From NCBI RefSeq assembly GCF_021354595.1, contig NZ_JADWYJ010000001.1, forward strand, positions 287,446-351,445: a stretch of 64,000 nucleotides of DNA. Reading direction: 5' to 3'. The notes under the pieces are model-generated. The model was not told the DNA's origin. It did no database searches and saw only the letters and a list, made by a program, of their open reading frames with translations. Position 1 is the stretch's first letter. Each line of letters opens with the position of its first letter. The stretch comes from Maribellus sp. CM-23. GTDB taxonomy: Bacteria; Bacteroidota; Bacteroidia; Bacteroidales; Prolixibacteraceae. This document shows, piece by piece, positions 1-8,239 of the stretch. The position numbers and the translations under genes were made by a program.

Positions 1-433
1 TGAATTTTGCCCAGGTACAAATCCGCGGCAAAGCTGCATCCCATCCTTTGTTGGGGCGGTCGGTAATTTCCGACAACCAGAAATTTCCGGATTCCAGCAC
101 TTTAAACTTGTCTTTCTGATAAAAAACCGGGGCATATTCGCCTTTGGTTTTACCGTCGTCGCGGCCAACACCCACATAGTCGTAGCCGGGAAGACCGGCA
201 AGCATATCAAGTAACTGGTCGTGCAAGACTTCCTGCGCTCCGAAAATCTCAAAATCATTAAAACGGATCAAGTCGCAGATTACCGGGCAACGCTGTTTCC
301 AGCCGTTTCCTTTTACCGAGTCGGAAGCATTGTGGTACCGGATGTTAAAAGACGCAACGGTCAGTTCTTCGGCCTTTACTTGCTGAACTCCGACCATAAC
401 AAGCACTAAAAGCGCCCACAGGATTTGTTTCAT
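1..433 (-). CDS. Endonuclease/exonuclease/phosphatase family protein (3' end outside window)
   Basis: The minus strand from an ATG at 431-433 reads a signal peptide (MKQILWALLVLVMVG...) followed by ELTVASFNIRYHN, the opening strand of the DNase I-like EEP fold. Next come GAQEVLHDQLLDML, whose QE supplies the usual Mg2+ ligand, and GYDYVGVGRDDGKTKGEY. The frame stays open to base 1, so only the first 144 residues are present and the catalytic His/Asp motifs lie beyond the edge. Secreted EEP proteins of this type are common in Bacteroidota glycan loci and may act as phosphodiesterases on decorated glycans; that role is inferred. It follows the GH92 gene by 57 bases and is probably the last gene of the mannan operon. 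Confidence 0.85.
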   Translation of the reverse strand, partial: MKQILWALLVLVMVGVQQVKAEELTVASFNIRYHNASDSVKGNGWKQRCPVICDLIRFNDFEIFGAQEVLHDQLLDMLAGLPGYDYVGVGRDDGKTKGEYAPVFYQKDKFKVLESGNFWLSEITDRPNKGWDAALPRICTWAKF

Positions 434-490
434 GTTGTTAAAATTATTATTTGAACGATTCTCCCTAAAGTTCGCAATAATTACCGACGA

Positions 491-2773
491 TTACTCTTCG
501 CTGGAAAAAGAATACGGAAAATCTTTTTCGTCCGCTCCCCTGTTTTTGTTCGGAACCGGGCTCATTTTAAAATTGATTTTCGCCCCCTTCATCAAATCTT
601 CATGCCTCAGGTAGTTTTTGGTGTACTTTTTACCGTTCAGCTTCATTTCAGAAATGTAGCGGTTTTCTTTTTCGTTTTTGTCCGCTTTAATGCTGACCTC
701 TTTTCCGTTTTCCAGTTCAATTTTTACCGATTTAAACAGTGGAGAACCCAGTATGTACTCATCGCTTCCCGGGCAAACCGGGTAAAATCCAAGTGATGAA
801 AAAACGTACCAGGCAGAAGTTTGTCCGTTATCTTCGTCGCCGCAATATCCGTCGGGAGTGGCCGCATACAGCTTGTCCATTATTTCGCGGGCCCAGTACT
901 GTCCTTTCCAAGGTTCGCCAGCGTAATTATACAGGTAAACCATGTGCTGGATGGGCTGGTTTCCGTGGGCGTACTGCCCCATGTCCATTACCTGCATTTC
1001 GCGCATTTCATGAATCATTCCGCGGCTTTTCATACCTTCCGATCCCGGAATAATAAAAACAGAATCGAGCATGTTCACAAACTCTTTTTTCCCGCCCATC
1101 AGGTTCATCAATCCCTTCGGATCGTGAAACACCGACCACGAGTAATGCCAGCTGTTGCCTTCAGTAAAGTCGCGGCTCCAGTCGGTGGGCTCAAATGAAT
1201 CGGAAAAAGTTCCGTCCGCAGCCCTTCCTGCCATCAGTTTATTTTTCGGATTGTACAGATTTTTATAGTTCATGGCGCGCTGTGCATAAATCCCGATTTC
1301 ACTTTCGGGTTTGTTCAGCGCTTTTCCCAGTTGGTAAATCGTCCAGTCGTTGTAGGCATACTCCAGCGTACGAGCTACGTTTTGATCAATGCTCGCATCG
1401 TTCGGAATGTAACCGTACTGGTTGTATTGCTGGTAACCGGTCCTTCCCGTGGCCCTTACTTTCGGATGCACGCTGTTGGCACCGTGTTTCAAAGCTTCCC
1501 AAAGGGTTTCAATATCGTAGCCTCGCAAACCTTTCACGTAAGCATCGGCCACCACAGAGGCTGAGTTGTTCCCCACCATAATATCGCGGTGCCCCGGACT
1601 GGCCCATTCCGGAAGGAACCCGCTTTCCTTGTAGGCGTTCACCAGGCCTTCCTGCATTTTCTGGTTTTCAGAAGGGTACACCAAATTCAGGAAAGGAAAC
1701 AGACTACGGAAAGTATCCCAGAAACCGGTATCGGTAAACATGTAACCCGGCAGCACTTTTCCGTTGTACGGACTGTAATGCATTACGTTTCCGCTGGCAT
1801 CGATCTCCGAAAGGTTCCGTGGGAACAACACCGTGCGGTACAGGTTGGAATAAAAAGTACGCAGGTTATCGATGTTATCGTCTTCCACTTTAATTTTCCC
1901 CAACACCTCGTTCCAACGAGCTTTTCCTTTAGCGGCAATTTCATCCAAACCATCGTTGCCCAATTCTTTCAAATTCAGCATGGCCTGCTCTTCGCTGATA
2001 AAAGAAGAGGCAACCCGTGCGTTTACCTGCTCGTTGTTTGAAGTCTCAAAACCAATAATGGCACCTGCGTGGTTTCCTTCAAACTCCTTTTCGCCTTTGG
2101 AAATTTCACCGTCTTTTACGACAGCATAATAGGTAAAAGGCTTGTCGAACACAATCACAAAATAGTTTCTGAAATTATCGGGCACACCGCCACTATTGCG
2201 GGTTGTGTAGCCAACAATTTTATTTTCTTCGGGAATGATCTTCACGTACGAACCGCGGTCGAAAGCATCGGCCACTACAAAAGAGTTTTTGCTATCGGGA
2301 AACGTAAAACGAAACATGGCAGCACGTTCGGTGGGTGCAATTTCGGTTGTTACGTCTACATCGGCCAGGTAAACACTGTAGTAGTATGGTTTGGCAATCT
2401 CTGCCTTGTGCGAAAACCAGCTGGCGCGTTCGTCTTCGTTAAAAACAGCTTCGCCGGTAAGCGGCATAATCGAAAACTGACCGTAATCGTTCATCCACGG
2501 GCTGGGCTGATGTGTTTGCTTGAATCCCCTGATCTTATCGTCGGTGTATTTATACATCCACCCGTCGCCCATTTTTCCGGTCTGAGGCGACCAGAAATTC
2601 ATTCCCCAAGGCAAAGCTGTTGCCGGGTATGTGTTTCCGGTTGAAAGTTCGTATTTAGAATTAGTTCCCACCAGCGTACTCACATAGCTAACAGGATCAA
2701 ACGTTTGTGCGCTTAGTTTCAGTAGAAAACTAAAAAAAAGCAATGCACCTAAAAATCCAATTTTTTTAACCAT
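491..2773 (-). CDS. GH92 family alpha-mannosidase, secreted
   Basis: A 760-residue protein with a Sec signal peptide (about residues 1-22). It is full length for GH92, Ca2+-dependent inverting exo-alpha-mannosidases that trim mannose from alpha-mannans and high-mannose N-glycans. Visible family signatures are GFKQTHQPSPWMNDYG near the N-terminus, EGNSWHYSW (E538, by position the probable catalytic acid) and GDEDNGQTSAW (D646/D648, the probable base pair). The usual GNEPxHH signature reads GNQPIQH here (Q606, Q609), so it belongs to a variant subgroup and its linkage specificity cannot be read off. It lies 58 bases after the 733-residue lipoprotein gene in the alpha-mannan operon, where it would act on oligosaccharides released by the GH76 enzyme. 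Confidence 0.93.
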   Translation of the reverse strand: MVKKIGFLGALLFFSFLLKLSAQTFDPVSYVSTLVGTNSKYELSTGNTYPATALPWGMNFWSPQTGKMGDGWMYKYTDDKIRGFKQTHQPSPWMNDYGQFSIMPLTGEAVFNEDERASWFSHKAEIAKPYYYSVYLADVDVTTEIAPTERAAMFRFTFPDSKNSFVVADAFDRGSYVKIIPEENKIVGYTTRNSGGVPDNFRNYFVIVFDKPFTYYAVVKDGEISKGEKEFEGNHAGAIIGFETSNNEQVNARVASSFISEEQAMLNLKELGNDGLDEIAAKGKARWNEVLGKIKVEDDNIDNLRTFYSNLYRTVLFPRNLSEIDASGNVMHYSPYNGKVLPGYMFTDTGFWDTFRSLFPFLNLVYPSENQKMQEGLVNAYKESGFLPEWASPGHRDIMVGNNSASVVADAYVKGLRGYDIETLWEALKHGANSVHPKVRATGRTGYQQYNQYGYIPNDASIDQNVARTLEYAYNDWTIYQLGKALNKPESEIGIYAQRAMNYKNLYNPKNKLMAGRAADGTFSDSFEPTDWSRDFTEGNSWHYSWSVFHDPKGLMNLMGGKKEFVNMLDSVFIIPGSEGMKSRGMIHEMREMQVMDMGQYAHGNQPIQHMVYLYNYAGEPWKGQYWAREIMDKLYAATPDGYCGDEDNGQTSAWYVFSSLGFYPVCPGSDEYILGSPLFKSVKIELENGKEVSIKADKNEKENRYISEMKLNGKKYTKNYLRHEDLMKGAKINFKMSPVPNKNRGADEKDFPYSFSSEE

Positions 2774-2831
2774 CCTTCTTTCCTCTATTTATTTTGATAA
2801 TTTGTATTGATTCTCTGTACAAACAGCAGGT

Positions 2832-5033
2832 TTACCAACTCAGTTTTACCTGTACTCCGTCCGGATTGTTTTCAAAGCGCAGGAAGCAGGTTTTGCTTTC
2901 CCCGTCCCATGACATGCCGGCCTCCATTGGATTACCGGCTGCATCGGTCACTTCTGTCTTTTTCACTTCTTTGGGCAAAAGCACCCGCATAACATTGGTC
3001 GTATTCAAAGGGCTTTTCGTCACAAAAGAATATTCGTTTCGCAATCTGTTTTCGTCGTAAACCCTGGCGGCAGTAGCCAAAACCTGTGGCGTTTCCGGAT
3101 TTTCAACATTCCCGATATTGAACAGGAAAGCCTGTTCGCCCGGGTTTACCAGTTTCTCGTCCAACACCGGAATTTCGGGATCAAACAAATCAATCAGCTT
3201 TCCTTTAATTGAATACGGAGTTTTGTCCGGGTTTTCATCCACTACTGCAACCAGTTCGTAAGGCCCCCTCGTAAGCGCAAACGAATTTTTAAATACAAGT
3301 TCGCTGCCCGTTTCCTCCTGATACAATGCGTTTACAGTGTTTACAAATACGTCGTCCTTGTTGTACTCCAGCACAAATTCTTTGGGATCGTTGCGGAGAA
3401 TGCACACCTTTCCTTTGCCGTATTCAAATTCGCCAGCCTTAAAAGGTGCTTTTAAACCCATTTTCAGGAACAAATCTTCGGACGGAGCGCTGAAGTTATT
3501 TCCATTGGTATTCCACCATTCCTGAACACTCTGAAAAGCATCCTGATCGCGGCCGCAATACATCAGCACACCACCGTTTTTCACCCACTCGGCAATGTGA
3601 TCGTGCGACGACTGATCCATCGGTTTCATGTTTGAATACGACATGATCAGCACTTTCACATCTTTCCAGGTTTCGGGGAACGAAACGTTTTCGATGTGAA
3701 CCGTTTTAACCGGAACACCCCGTTTTAGCAAAGGAAGCGCCTGTCCGTAAAAATTTGACAGTTGCGGGTCTTCGTAACCATTGTGTGTTGGGAAACGCTG
3801 AAACATCAGCGAATTAGCCATCAACACGCCAATTCCCTGCGAACCACTCACTTTGTTTTCCGATAAAGGCATGTTGTTCAGGGTATTGATCATCACCTGC
3901 ATTTGAGTGGAATAAAAACGCGGAATGCGCTCTTTCTCTTCGCTGTTGGCGCTGGTGCGGTAATAGCCCTGGTAAATGCGGTTGGGCCACGGCATAACTT
4001 CGTAATCAGCGATCATCGGATACAGAAGCTGTGCGGTAAAAGTAGCCTGGTAGTTCTTTTTATAATCGGCCCAATCGCGCGGCCAGTCTTCGATCGGGTC
4101 GGTCAGGAAAAACATTTTTCTGCCGGTTGGTTCGGTCATCGACTCCATGGAGCCATACTCCAGAAAAGCGGTTTCAAAAACGCGCTCTTTTGCCTTACCG
4201 TTGAAATAATTGGGTTCGCGCGAGGTACCGGTCCAAACCTGGGCAATGTAACCATCCACACAGGGCAATGCTGCCAAACTGGCTTCGGGACTTACAATCT
4301 GCCATTGCGAATAATTTACCAGCGAATGTGTGGGCACATAACAACGAACATTCATGCCTTTGCTTTTCCCATACTCTTTGGCATAGGTAAAACACTCGTT
4401 CAAAGCCCGGTAGTAAAGCTGGTATTTCAGTTTGTTCGACAAATAGGTGTTTTCAGCCGACTCGTGCTGCGGCCGCCAGTCGAAACCGTAATATTCTTTC
4501 CATTCGCGTTTAAAGGCATCACTGTATCCCGAGCGTGCCCAAAACTCAGGTTCTTCCAAAAAGATAGCATCAATTCCGGCATCGATCACCCGCTTGATCA
4601 CTTTCTCTTTCATGTATTTAATGAAGTTCATGGACGGAACAATGTACGGAACCATGTGTCCGTGCCAAATGGTGTCGCCATGCTGGGTTACCTGCCCCTC
4701 ATCGAGATGCCATTTGCCGTCCCATTCGCCGGTAAAATAATCCTGGTATTCTCCCCAGGCAATTCCGCTCATAAAATGCGTGGTATATCCCCTATCACGC
4801 CACGACTGAACGCGTTCTTCGAAAGTCATGTTCCCCTTTTCGTGGTGGTCTTTCACACTGTAAACGATCGCGACATCCGCCCGCACATCAATAACGGGTT
4901 TCCAGGGATTGGAAGTTTGAAAAGCTGTTTTTTCCTTTGGCAGATCAGGTTGTTTCTCTTTTTTTGGCTGAGGCTGCGAACAAGCCTGTAAGATGAAAGC
5001 CAGCAAGAGACAAAATGTGATTGTTCTTTGCAT
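2832..5033 (-). CDS. Putative glycoside hydrolase-like lipoprotein, family not recognised
   Basis: A 733-residue lipoprotein (lipobox LQACSQ, C18). Residues of roughly 45-400 look like a TIM barrel: IDAGIDAIFLEEPEFW has the form of a beta-strand ending in acidic residues, and YIAQVWTG and FLTDPIEDWPRDW could be later strand ends. Residues of about 400-560 resemble the glutamine-amidotransferase-like trimerization domain of GH42-type enzymes (VLIMSYSNMKPMD, WVKNGGVLMYCG). The remainder is beta-rich. The architecture recalls GH42/GH164-like beta-glycosidases, but I do not recognise a family signature and assign no substrate. It sits between the DUF3823 and GH92 genes, so it probably acts on the same alpha-mannan or on a side group of it. 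Confidence 0.6.
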   Translation of the reverse strand: MQRTITFCLLLAFILQACSQPQPKKEKQPDLPKEKTAFQTSNPWKPVIDVRADVAIVYSVKDHHEKGNMTFEERVQSWRDRGYTTHFMSGIAWGEYQDYFTGEWDGKWHLDEGQVTQHGDTIWHGHMVPYIVPSMNFIKYMKEKVIKRVIDAGIDAIFLEEPEFWARSGYSDAFKREWKEYYGFDWRPQHESAENTYLSNKLKYQLYYRALNECFTYAKEYGKSKGMNVRCYVPTHSLVNYSQWQIVSPEASLAALPCVDGYIAQVWTGTSREPNYFNGKAKERVFETAFLEYGSMESMTEPTGRKMFFLTDPIEDWPRDWADYKKNYQATFTAQLLYPMIADYEVMPWPNRIYQGYYRTSANSEEKERIPRFYSTQMQVMINTLNNMPLSENKVSGSQGIGVLMANSLMFQRFPTHNGYEDPQLSNFYGQALPLLKRGVPVKTVHIENVSFPETWKDVKVLIMSYSNMKPMDQSSHDHIAEWVKNGGVLMYCGRDQDAFQSVQEWWNTNGNNFSAPSEDLFLKMGLKAPFKAGEFEYGKGKVCILRNDPKEFVLEYNKDDVFVNTVNALYQEETGSELVFKNSFALTRGPYELVAVVDENPDKTPYSIKGKLIDLFDPEIPVLDEKLVNPGEQAFLFNIGNVENPETPQVLATAARVYDENRLRNEYSFVTKSPLNTTNVMRVLLPKEVKKTEVTDAAGNPMEAGMSWDGESKTCFLRFENNPDGVQVKLSW

Positions 5034-5251
5034 TGGTATAGGTATTTTTTTACAAGAAGAAAATCATCCCTACTAAGATAAGCAGGGATGACCAATTTCA
5101 AATAATCGATGAATCGCCAAGGGTGTTTATCCGCTCAGCTCCATTACAAATAAGTCCTCTGATTTCGCTATCAAACCAGATTTCTGTCCCATCTCTTTTT
5201 GAAGGTTTAAAGCCACCCCCAAAACCGGTGACCTTAAACCATTATCAAAGC
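5034..5251 (-). other. 218-bp operon gap with a small hairpin
   Basis: This is the longest gap inside the mannan operon. It has no coding potential I can support. On the minus strand CATCCCT and AGGGATG (plus-strand positions 5065-5071 and 5084-5090) form a 7-bp stem, followed by the moderately T-rich stretch ATTTTCTTCTTGTAAAAAAA. It could be a weak terminator, or an RNA-processing or stability element that separates SusCD expression from the downstream enzyme genes. The U-tract is not clean, so the assignment is tentative. Confidence 0.35.
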
Positions 5252-6067
5252 TTATTGAATCATTACCTCTTTTGCTTCGTTGTAATTCCATCTTCTGGTA
5301 CCGCTTCCCCTTGGCGTATCGTAATTAATACGGGCAGCAGCACGGATAAATACGATCCTTCCTTCCGGAATTGTTCCGTTCGATTCGATGGTGATCGTTT
5401 CTCCGAGCAATGCACCAAAGGCAGAACCAGTGTATTCAATTTTGCTGGACCAGCGCTCGTCGCGCGCCCGGTACCCAACACTCGATGAGTAGCTCACAAA
5501 CAGCTGAATGTCGGTAACATTTAAAAAGCTGTTGCTGTAACCTCCCATCGGTTCAATTTTGGCACGAAAATCATCTTCCAACACCGCACGGGTAACACGC
5601 ACTTTGGCAGTAATTTTACCATTGCTTACGGTGGGTTCGTCCACCCATTCTATTTTCAGGAAAGGCTGTACCTCAAATTTCACTTTTGTCACCCCTTCAA
5701 TATCCAGGGTCTGTGTTTCGTCGGCCAGCGGCACACCACGCTCATCTTCGCGAAGCAGCGGAATGAAAGGACCGTCGATACGAACGTTGTAGTTTCCTTT
5801 AAACAGTTTTGTATTCTGGAAGGTACCATCACTCATGGCGTAGAAATCAGGGTTGTGTGTTACGTTGTCGCCCCAGCTAAGCTCGGTTAAACGTACCCGG
5901 ATACCTTCGCTTCCCTGGTCGGTAAGCACCGGTTCGCCGGTGGCTGCATCTACGATCTCGCCTTGCAGTGTTTCGGCCGGTTCGTCGTAGTTGTCCAGCT
6001 CAAAAAAGCCGCAGGAACTAAAGGATGCCAGCGCGAACATTAATATATAAAATCCTATTCTCTTCAT
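5252..6067 (-). CDS. DUF3823 domain-containing lipoprotein
   Basis: A 271-residue lipoprotein (lipobox SFSSCG, C20). Its opening, LDNYDEPAETLQGEIVDAATGEPV, is typical of DUF3823 proteins, which are found almost only beside SusC/SusD pairs. The N-terminal half looks like a carboxypeptidase-regulatory-type beta-sandwich (GEIVDAATGEPVLTDQGSEGIRV); the C-terminal half is a second beta domain ending in RRWNYNEAKEVMIQ. The family is thought to be a surface accessory lipoprotein of the SusCD complex, probably glycan-binding, but the function is not established. The gene starts 36 bases after the susD stop, indicating co-transcription. Confidence 0.88.
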   Translation of the reverse strand: MKRIGFYILMFALASFSSCGFFELDNYDEPAETLQGEIVDAATGEPVLTDQGSEGIRVRLTELSWGDNVTHNPDFYAMSDGTFQNTKLFKGNYNVRIDGPFIPLLREDERGVPLADETQTLDIEGVTKVKFEVQPFLKIEWVDEPTVSNGKITAKVRVTRAVLEDDFRAKIEPMGGYSNSFLNVTDIQLFVSYSSSVGYRARDERWSSKIEYTGSAFGALLGETITIESNGTIPEGRIVFIRAAARINYDTPRGSGTRRWNYNEAKEVMIQ

Positions 6068-6103
6068 TTCGATGTATTCTTAGTTGTTACTTATCCTTAC
6101 TTA

Positions 6104-8161
6104 TTACCGGTTGGGTTGCTGATCAATTACGGGGCTCTTGGTTACTTCGCCACCCGGAATTGCGAAATAATAATCAACAACATTGTACTCAAACGTTTTC
6201 AGACTTACCCATTGGAAACGGGCATCGAAGAAATATTTTCCGGTTTCGGTTGAGAAGAACGGGTACAAACCGCGGAAACGGTAACGGGCATTGTTACTAT
6301 AAGTCTCTTTGTCTCTTTGTTCGCCCCAGAAACCATCACGCCCTTCGTAGTGTTGCACCCTCCAGCGACGCAGATCCCACTTGGTTTTGTGTTCCAGCGC
6401 CAGTTCTTTCCGGCGTTCTTTCCGAACAATGTCGCGTCCGGCTATGTCGGCCGTAATGTTGCCAGTAAGCAATGTCGCACCGGCACGCTCGCGAATGTCG
6501 TTAACCGCTTCGGTAGCCACCTGGAGCATGTTTGACCCGTCGGGAGACGCTTCTCCCGCCAGTGACAATTCTACGGCTGCTTCGGCTGCATTTAGCAGTA
6601 CTTCGGCATACCGCATCAGAATAAACGGCTGATCTGATTTACCTTCACCGGCTTCAAACGATGGATCGGAGTTCAGGTACTTACGACCGTACAATCCGGT
6701 TAAACAGCCTTCGCCGTTATCGAAAAACGGACCATTTGCCCCGGCAGCGGTCATTTCAGCACCGTTGTATTCAACAACTTCCTGGCTGTTTCCTTCCCTC
6801 GGACTCAGATAAAGCGATTTAGGCGCCTGTTTGTAGGCATCCAAATGCTGGTAGCGTTTTTCGGCTGCTTGGTATGAATAATCGTTGAAGAACGGCTGAA
6901 CCGCGCCTTCACCGGTGTACACTCCCGCACGGATCTCAATCTCTTTCCCTTTAAACATATCGCCGGGAAAAATAACGTAGGCACGTAAACGTGGCTCGGC
7001 ATTTTTAAACAAATCCATGGGATTGTTATACATCAGGTAATTCCCATCAGTATTGGAAGCGCCGTCAGTGACGCGGATGGTTCCGTCCTGATAGCGGTCA
7101 AAACCGTCGTACAATTCCATGAAATCGAGTGTAGGACAAGTTCCCGAAGCCAAAGGCGCTTTGAAAATAAACGGCGCACTGTAGGCATCGTATCCGTGAG
7201 CAAAAGTAGGATACGTATATTCTTTCACATAAATATTTTCGGGGCTCGACAAGTCGCTGAACATGTTTACCATGTTCTGATACTGAGCTTCCGGATCGTT
7301 GGCCGCCCATTTTTTGGTATACAGCGAATAGTTCCCGCTTTCCATTACTTTCCGGGCAGCCAGGTAGGCTTCCCTGAAGTATTTTTTGGAAGCTGCTTCC
7401 CATGAATCTTCGGCAAAACCAATCACACGTACACCGGTTTTCTCACCAAAACCAGTCAGGCGTCCGGTAACAGTTTCGTTGTATTTGGCCACACTACCGG
7501 CATACAGCATAGCTTCTGATTTAAAAGCCCATGCAACGTTTTTATTGGCATAACCGCTTTTCGGACTGGTAGGCAGTAACAGTTCGGCCGCTTTGTCGTA
7601 ATCAGCCAGTACCTGATCCCAGGTTTCTTCTTCCGTAGAGCGCGCTACTTCCAGTTCATCCTGTTCGGCAGGATAAGGAATAACCTTTGTTACCAGCGGT
7701 ACACCGCCAAAACGACGGGCCATGGCATTAAATACGGTGGCACGCACAAAATACGCTTCGCCTAAATAATGGTTGTACTTTCCTTCTGGAAAAGAACTTT
7801 TGTATTCTGGCAAGTTCTCCAGCAAATAGTTGGCATCGCGCAAAAGCGTAAAGGCTTTTCCCCAATAGGGTGTACGTTCGCCTGTAAAAGCGGAACAGAT
7901 TCCGTCGCGGTTAAGCGCTTCTCCGGTACCTTCGATACCAAGAGCACCAAGCCAGGAGTTAAATTCAACTCCCCACTGGGCCATGTATTTGAAATCTTCG
8001 AAAGGCATGTTACTGTACATTCGTGCCATGTAAATCTCCATGCCCGATTCGGTCGTCAGTAAATCGTCGTCGCTAATGATGTTTTTGGGCGGGATGTCCA
8101 AATCCATACAAGCGGAGAAGAACAACAGGCCAATCAGCGCTAATATATTTATCCTTTTCAT
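6104..8161 (-). CDS. RagB/SusD family nutrient-uptake outer-membrane lipoprotein
   Basis: A 685-residue SusD-like lipoprotein (lipobox FFSACM, C18), slightly longer than the usual 500-650. The N-terminus (DLDIPPKNIISDDDLLTTESGMEIYMARMY) and the TPR-like helical segments (GEAYFVRATVFNAMARRFGGVPLV) are characteristic. The C-terminal motif ILMRYAEVLLNAAEAA and the RKERRKELALEHKTKWDLRRW block are also standard. SusD forms the lid over the SusC barrel and hands glycan fragments to it. It is encoded immediately after its SusC partner (78-base gap). The cargo is inferred to be alpha-manno-oligosaccharide from the linked GH76 and GH92 genes. Confidence 0.96.
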   Translation of the reverse strand: MKRINILALIGLLFFSACMDLDIPPKNIISDDDLLTTESGMEIYMARMYSNMPFEDFKYMAQWGVEFNSWLGALGIEGTGEALNRDGICSAFTGERTPYWGKAFTLLRDANYLLENLPEYKSSFPEGKYNHYLGEAYFVRATVFNAMARRFGGVPLVTKVIPYPAEQDELEVARSTEEETWDQVLADYDKAAELLLPTSPKSGYANKNVAWAFKSEAMLYAGSVAKYNETVTGRLTGFGEKTGVRVIGFAEDSWEAASKKYFREAYLAARKVMESGNYSLYTKKWAANDPEAQYQNMVNMFSDLSSPENIYVKEYTYPTFAHGYDAYSAPFIFKAPLASGTCPTLDFMELYDGFDRYQDGTIRVTDGASNTDGNYLMYNNPMDLFKNAEPRLRAYVIFPGDMFKGKEIEIRAGVYTGEGAVQPFFNDYSYQAAEKRYQHLDAYKQAPKSLYLSPREGNSQEVVEYNGAEMTAAGANGPFFDNGEGCLTGLYGRKYLNSDPSFEAGEGKSDQPFILMRYAEVLLNAAEAAVELSLAGEASPDGSNMLQVATEAVNDIRERAGATLLTGNITADIAGRDIVRKERRKELALEHKTKWDLRRWRVQHYEGRDGFWGEQRDKETYSNNARYRFRGLYPFFSTETGKYFFDARFQWVSLKTFEYNVVDYYFAIPGGEVTKSPVIDQQPNR

Positions 8162-8239
8162 TCCTTTAATATTGTTTATTTTTTAAGTAACTCATTTTGT
8201 AATCAAATTTCTTGATTCGTAAGTTCCTGTTTCAATGAA

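Noticed and set aside
3903..4991. Long plus-strand open frame of about 360 codons
   Set aside because: It is antisense to the 733-residue lipoprotein gene and its translation has no domain or signal peptide; codon structure favours the minus strand.
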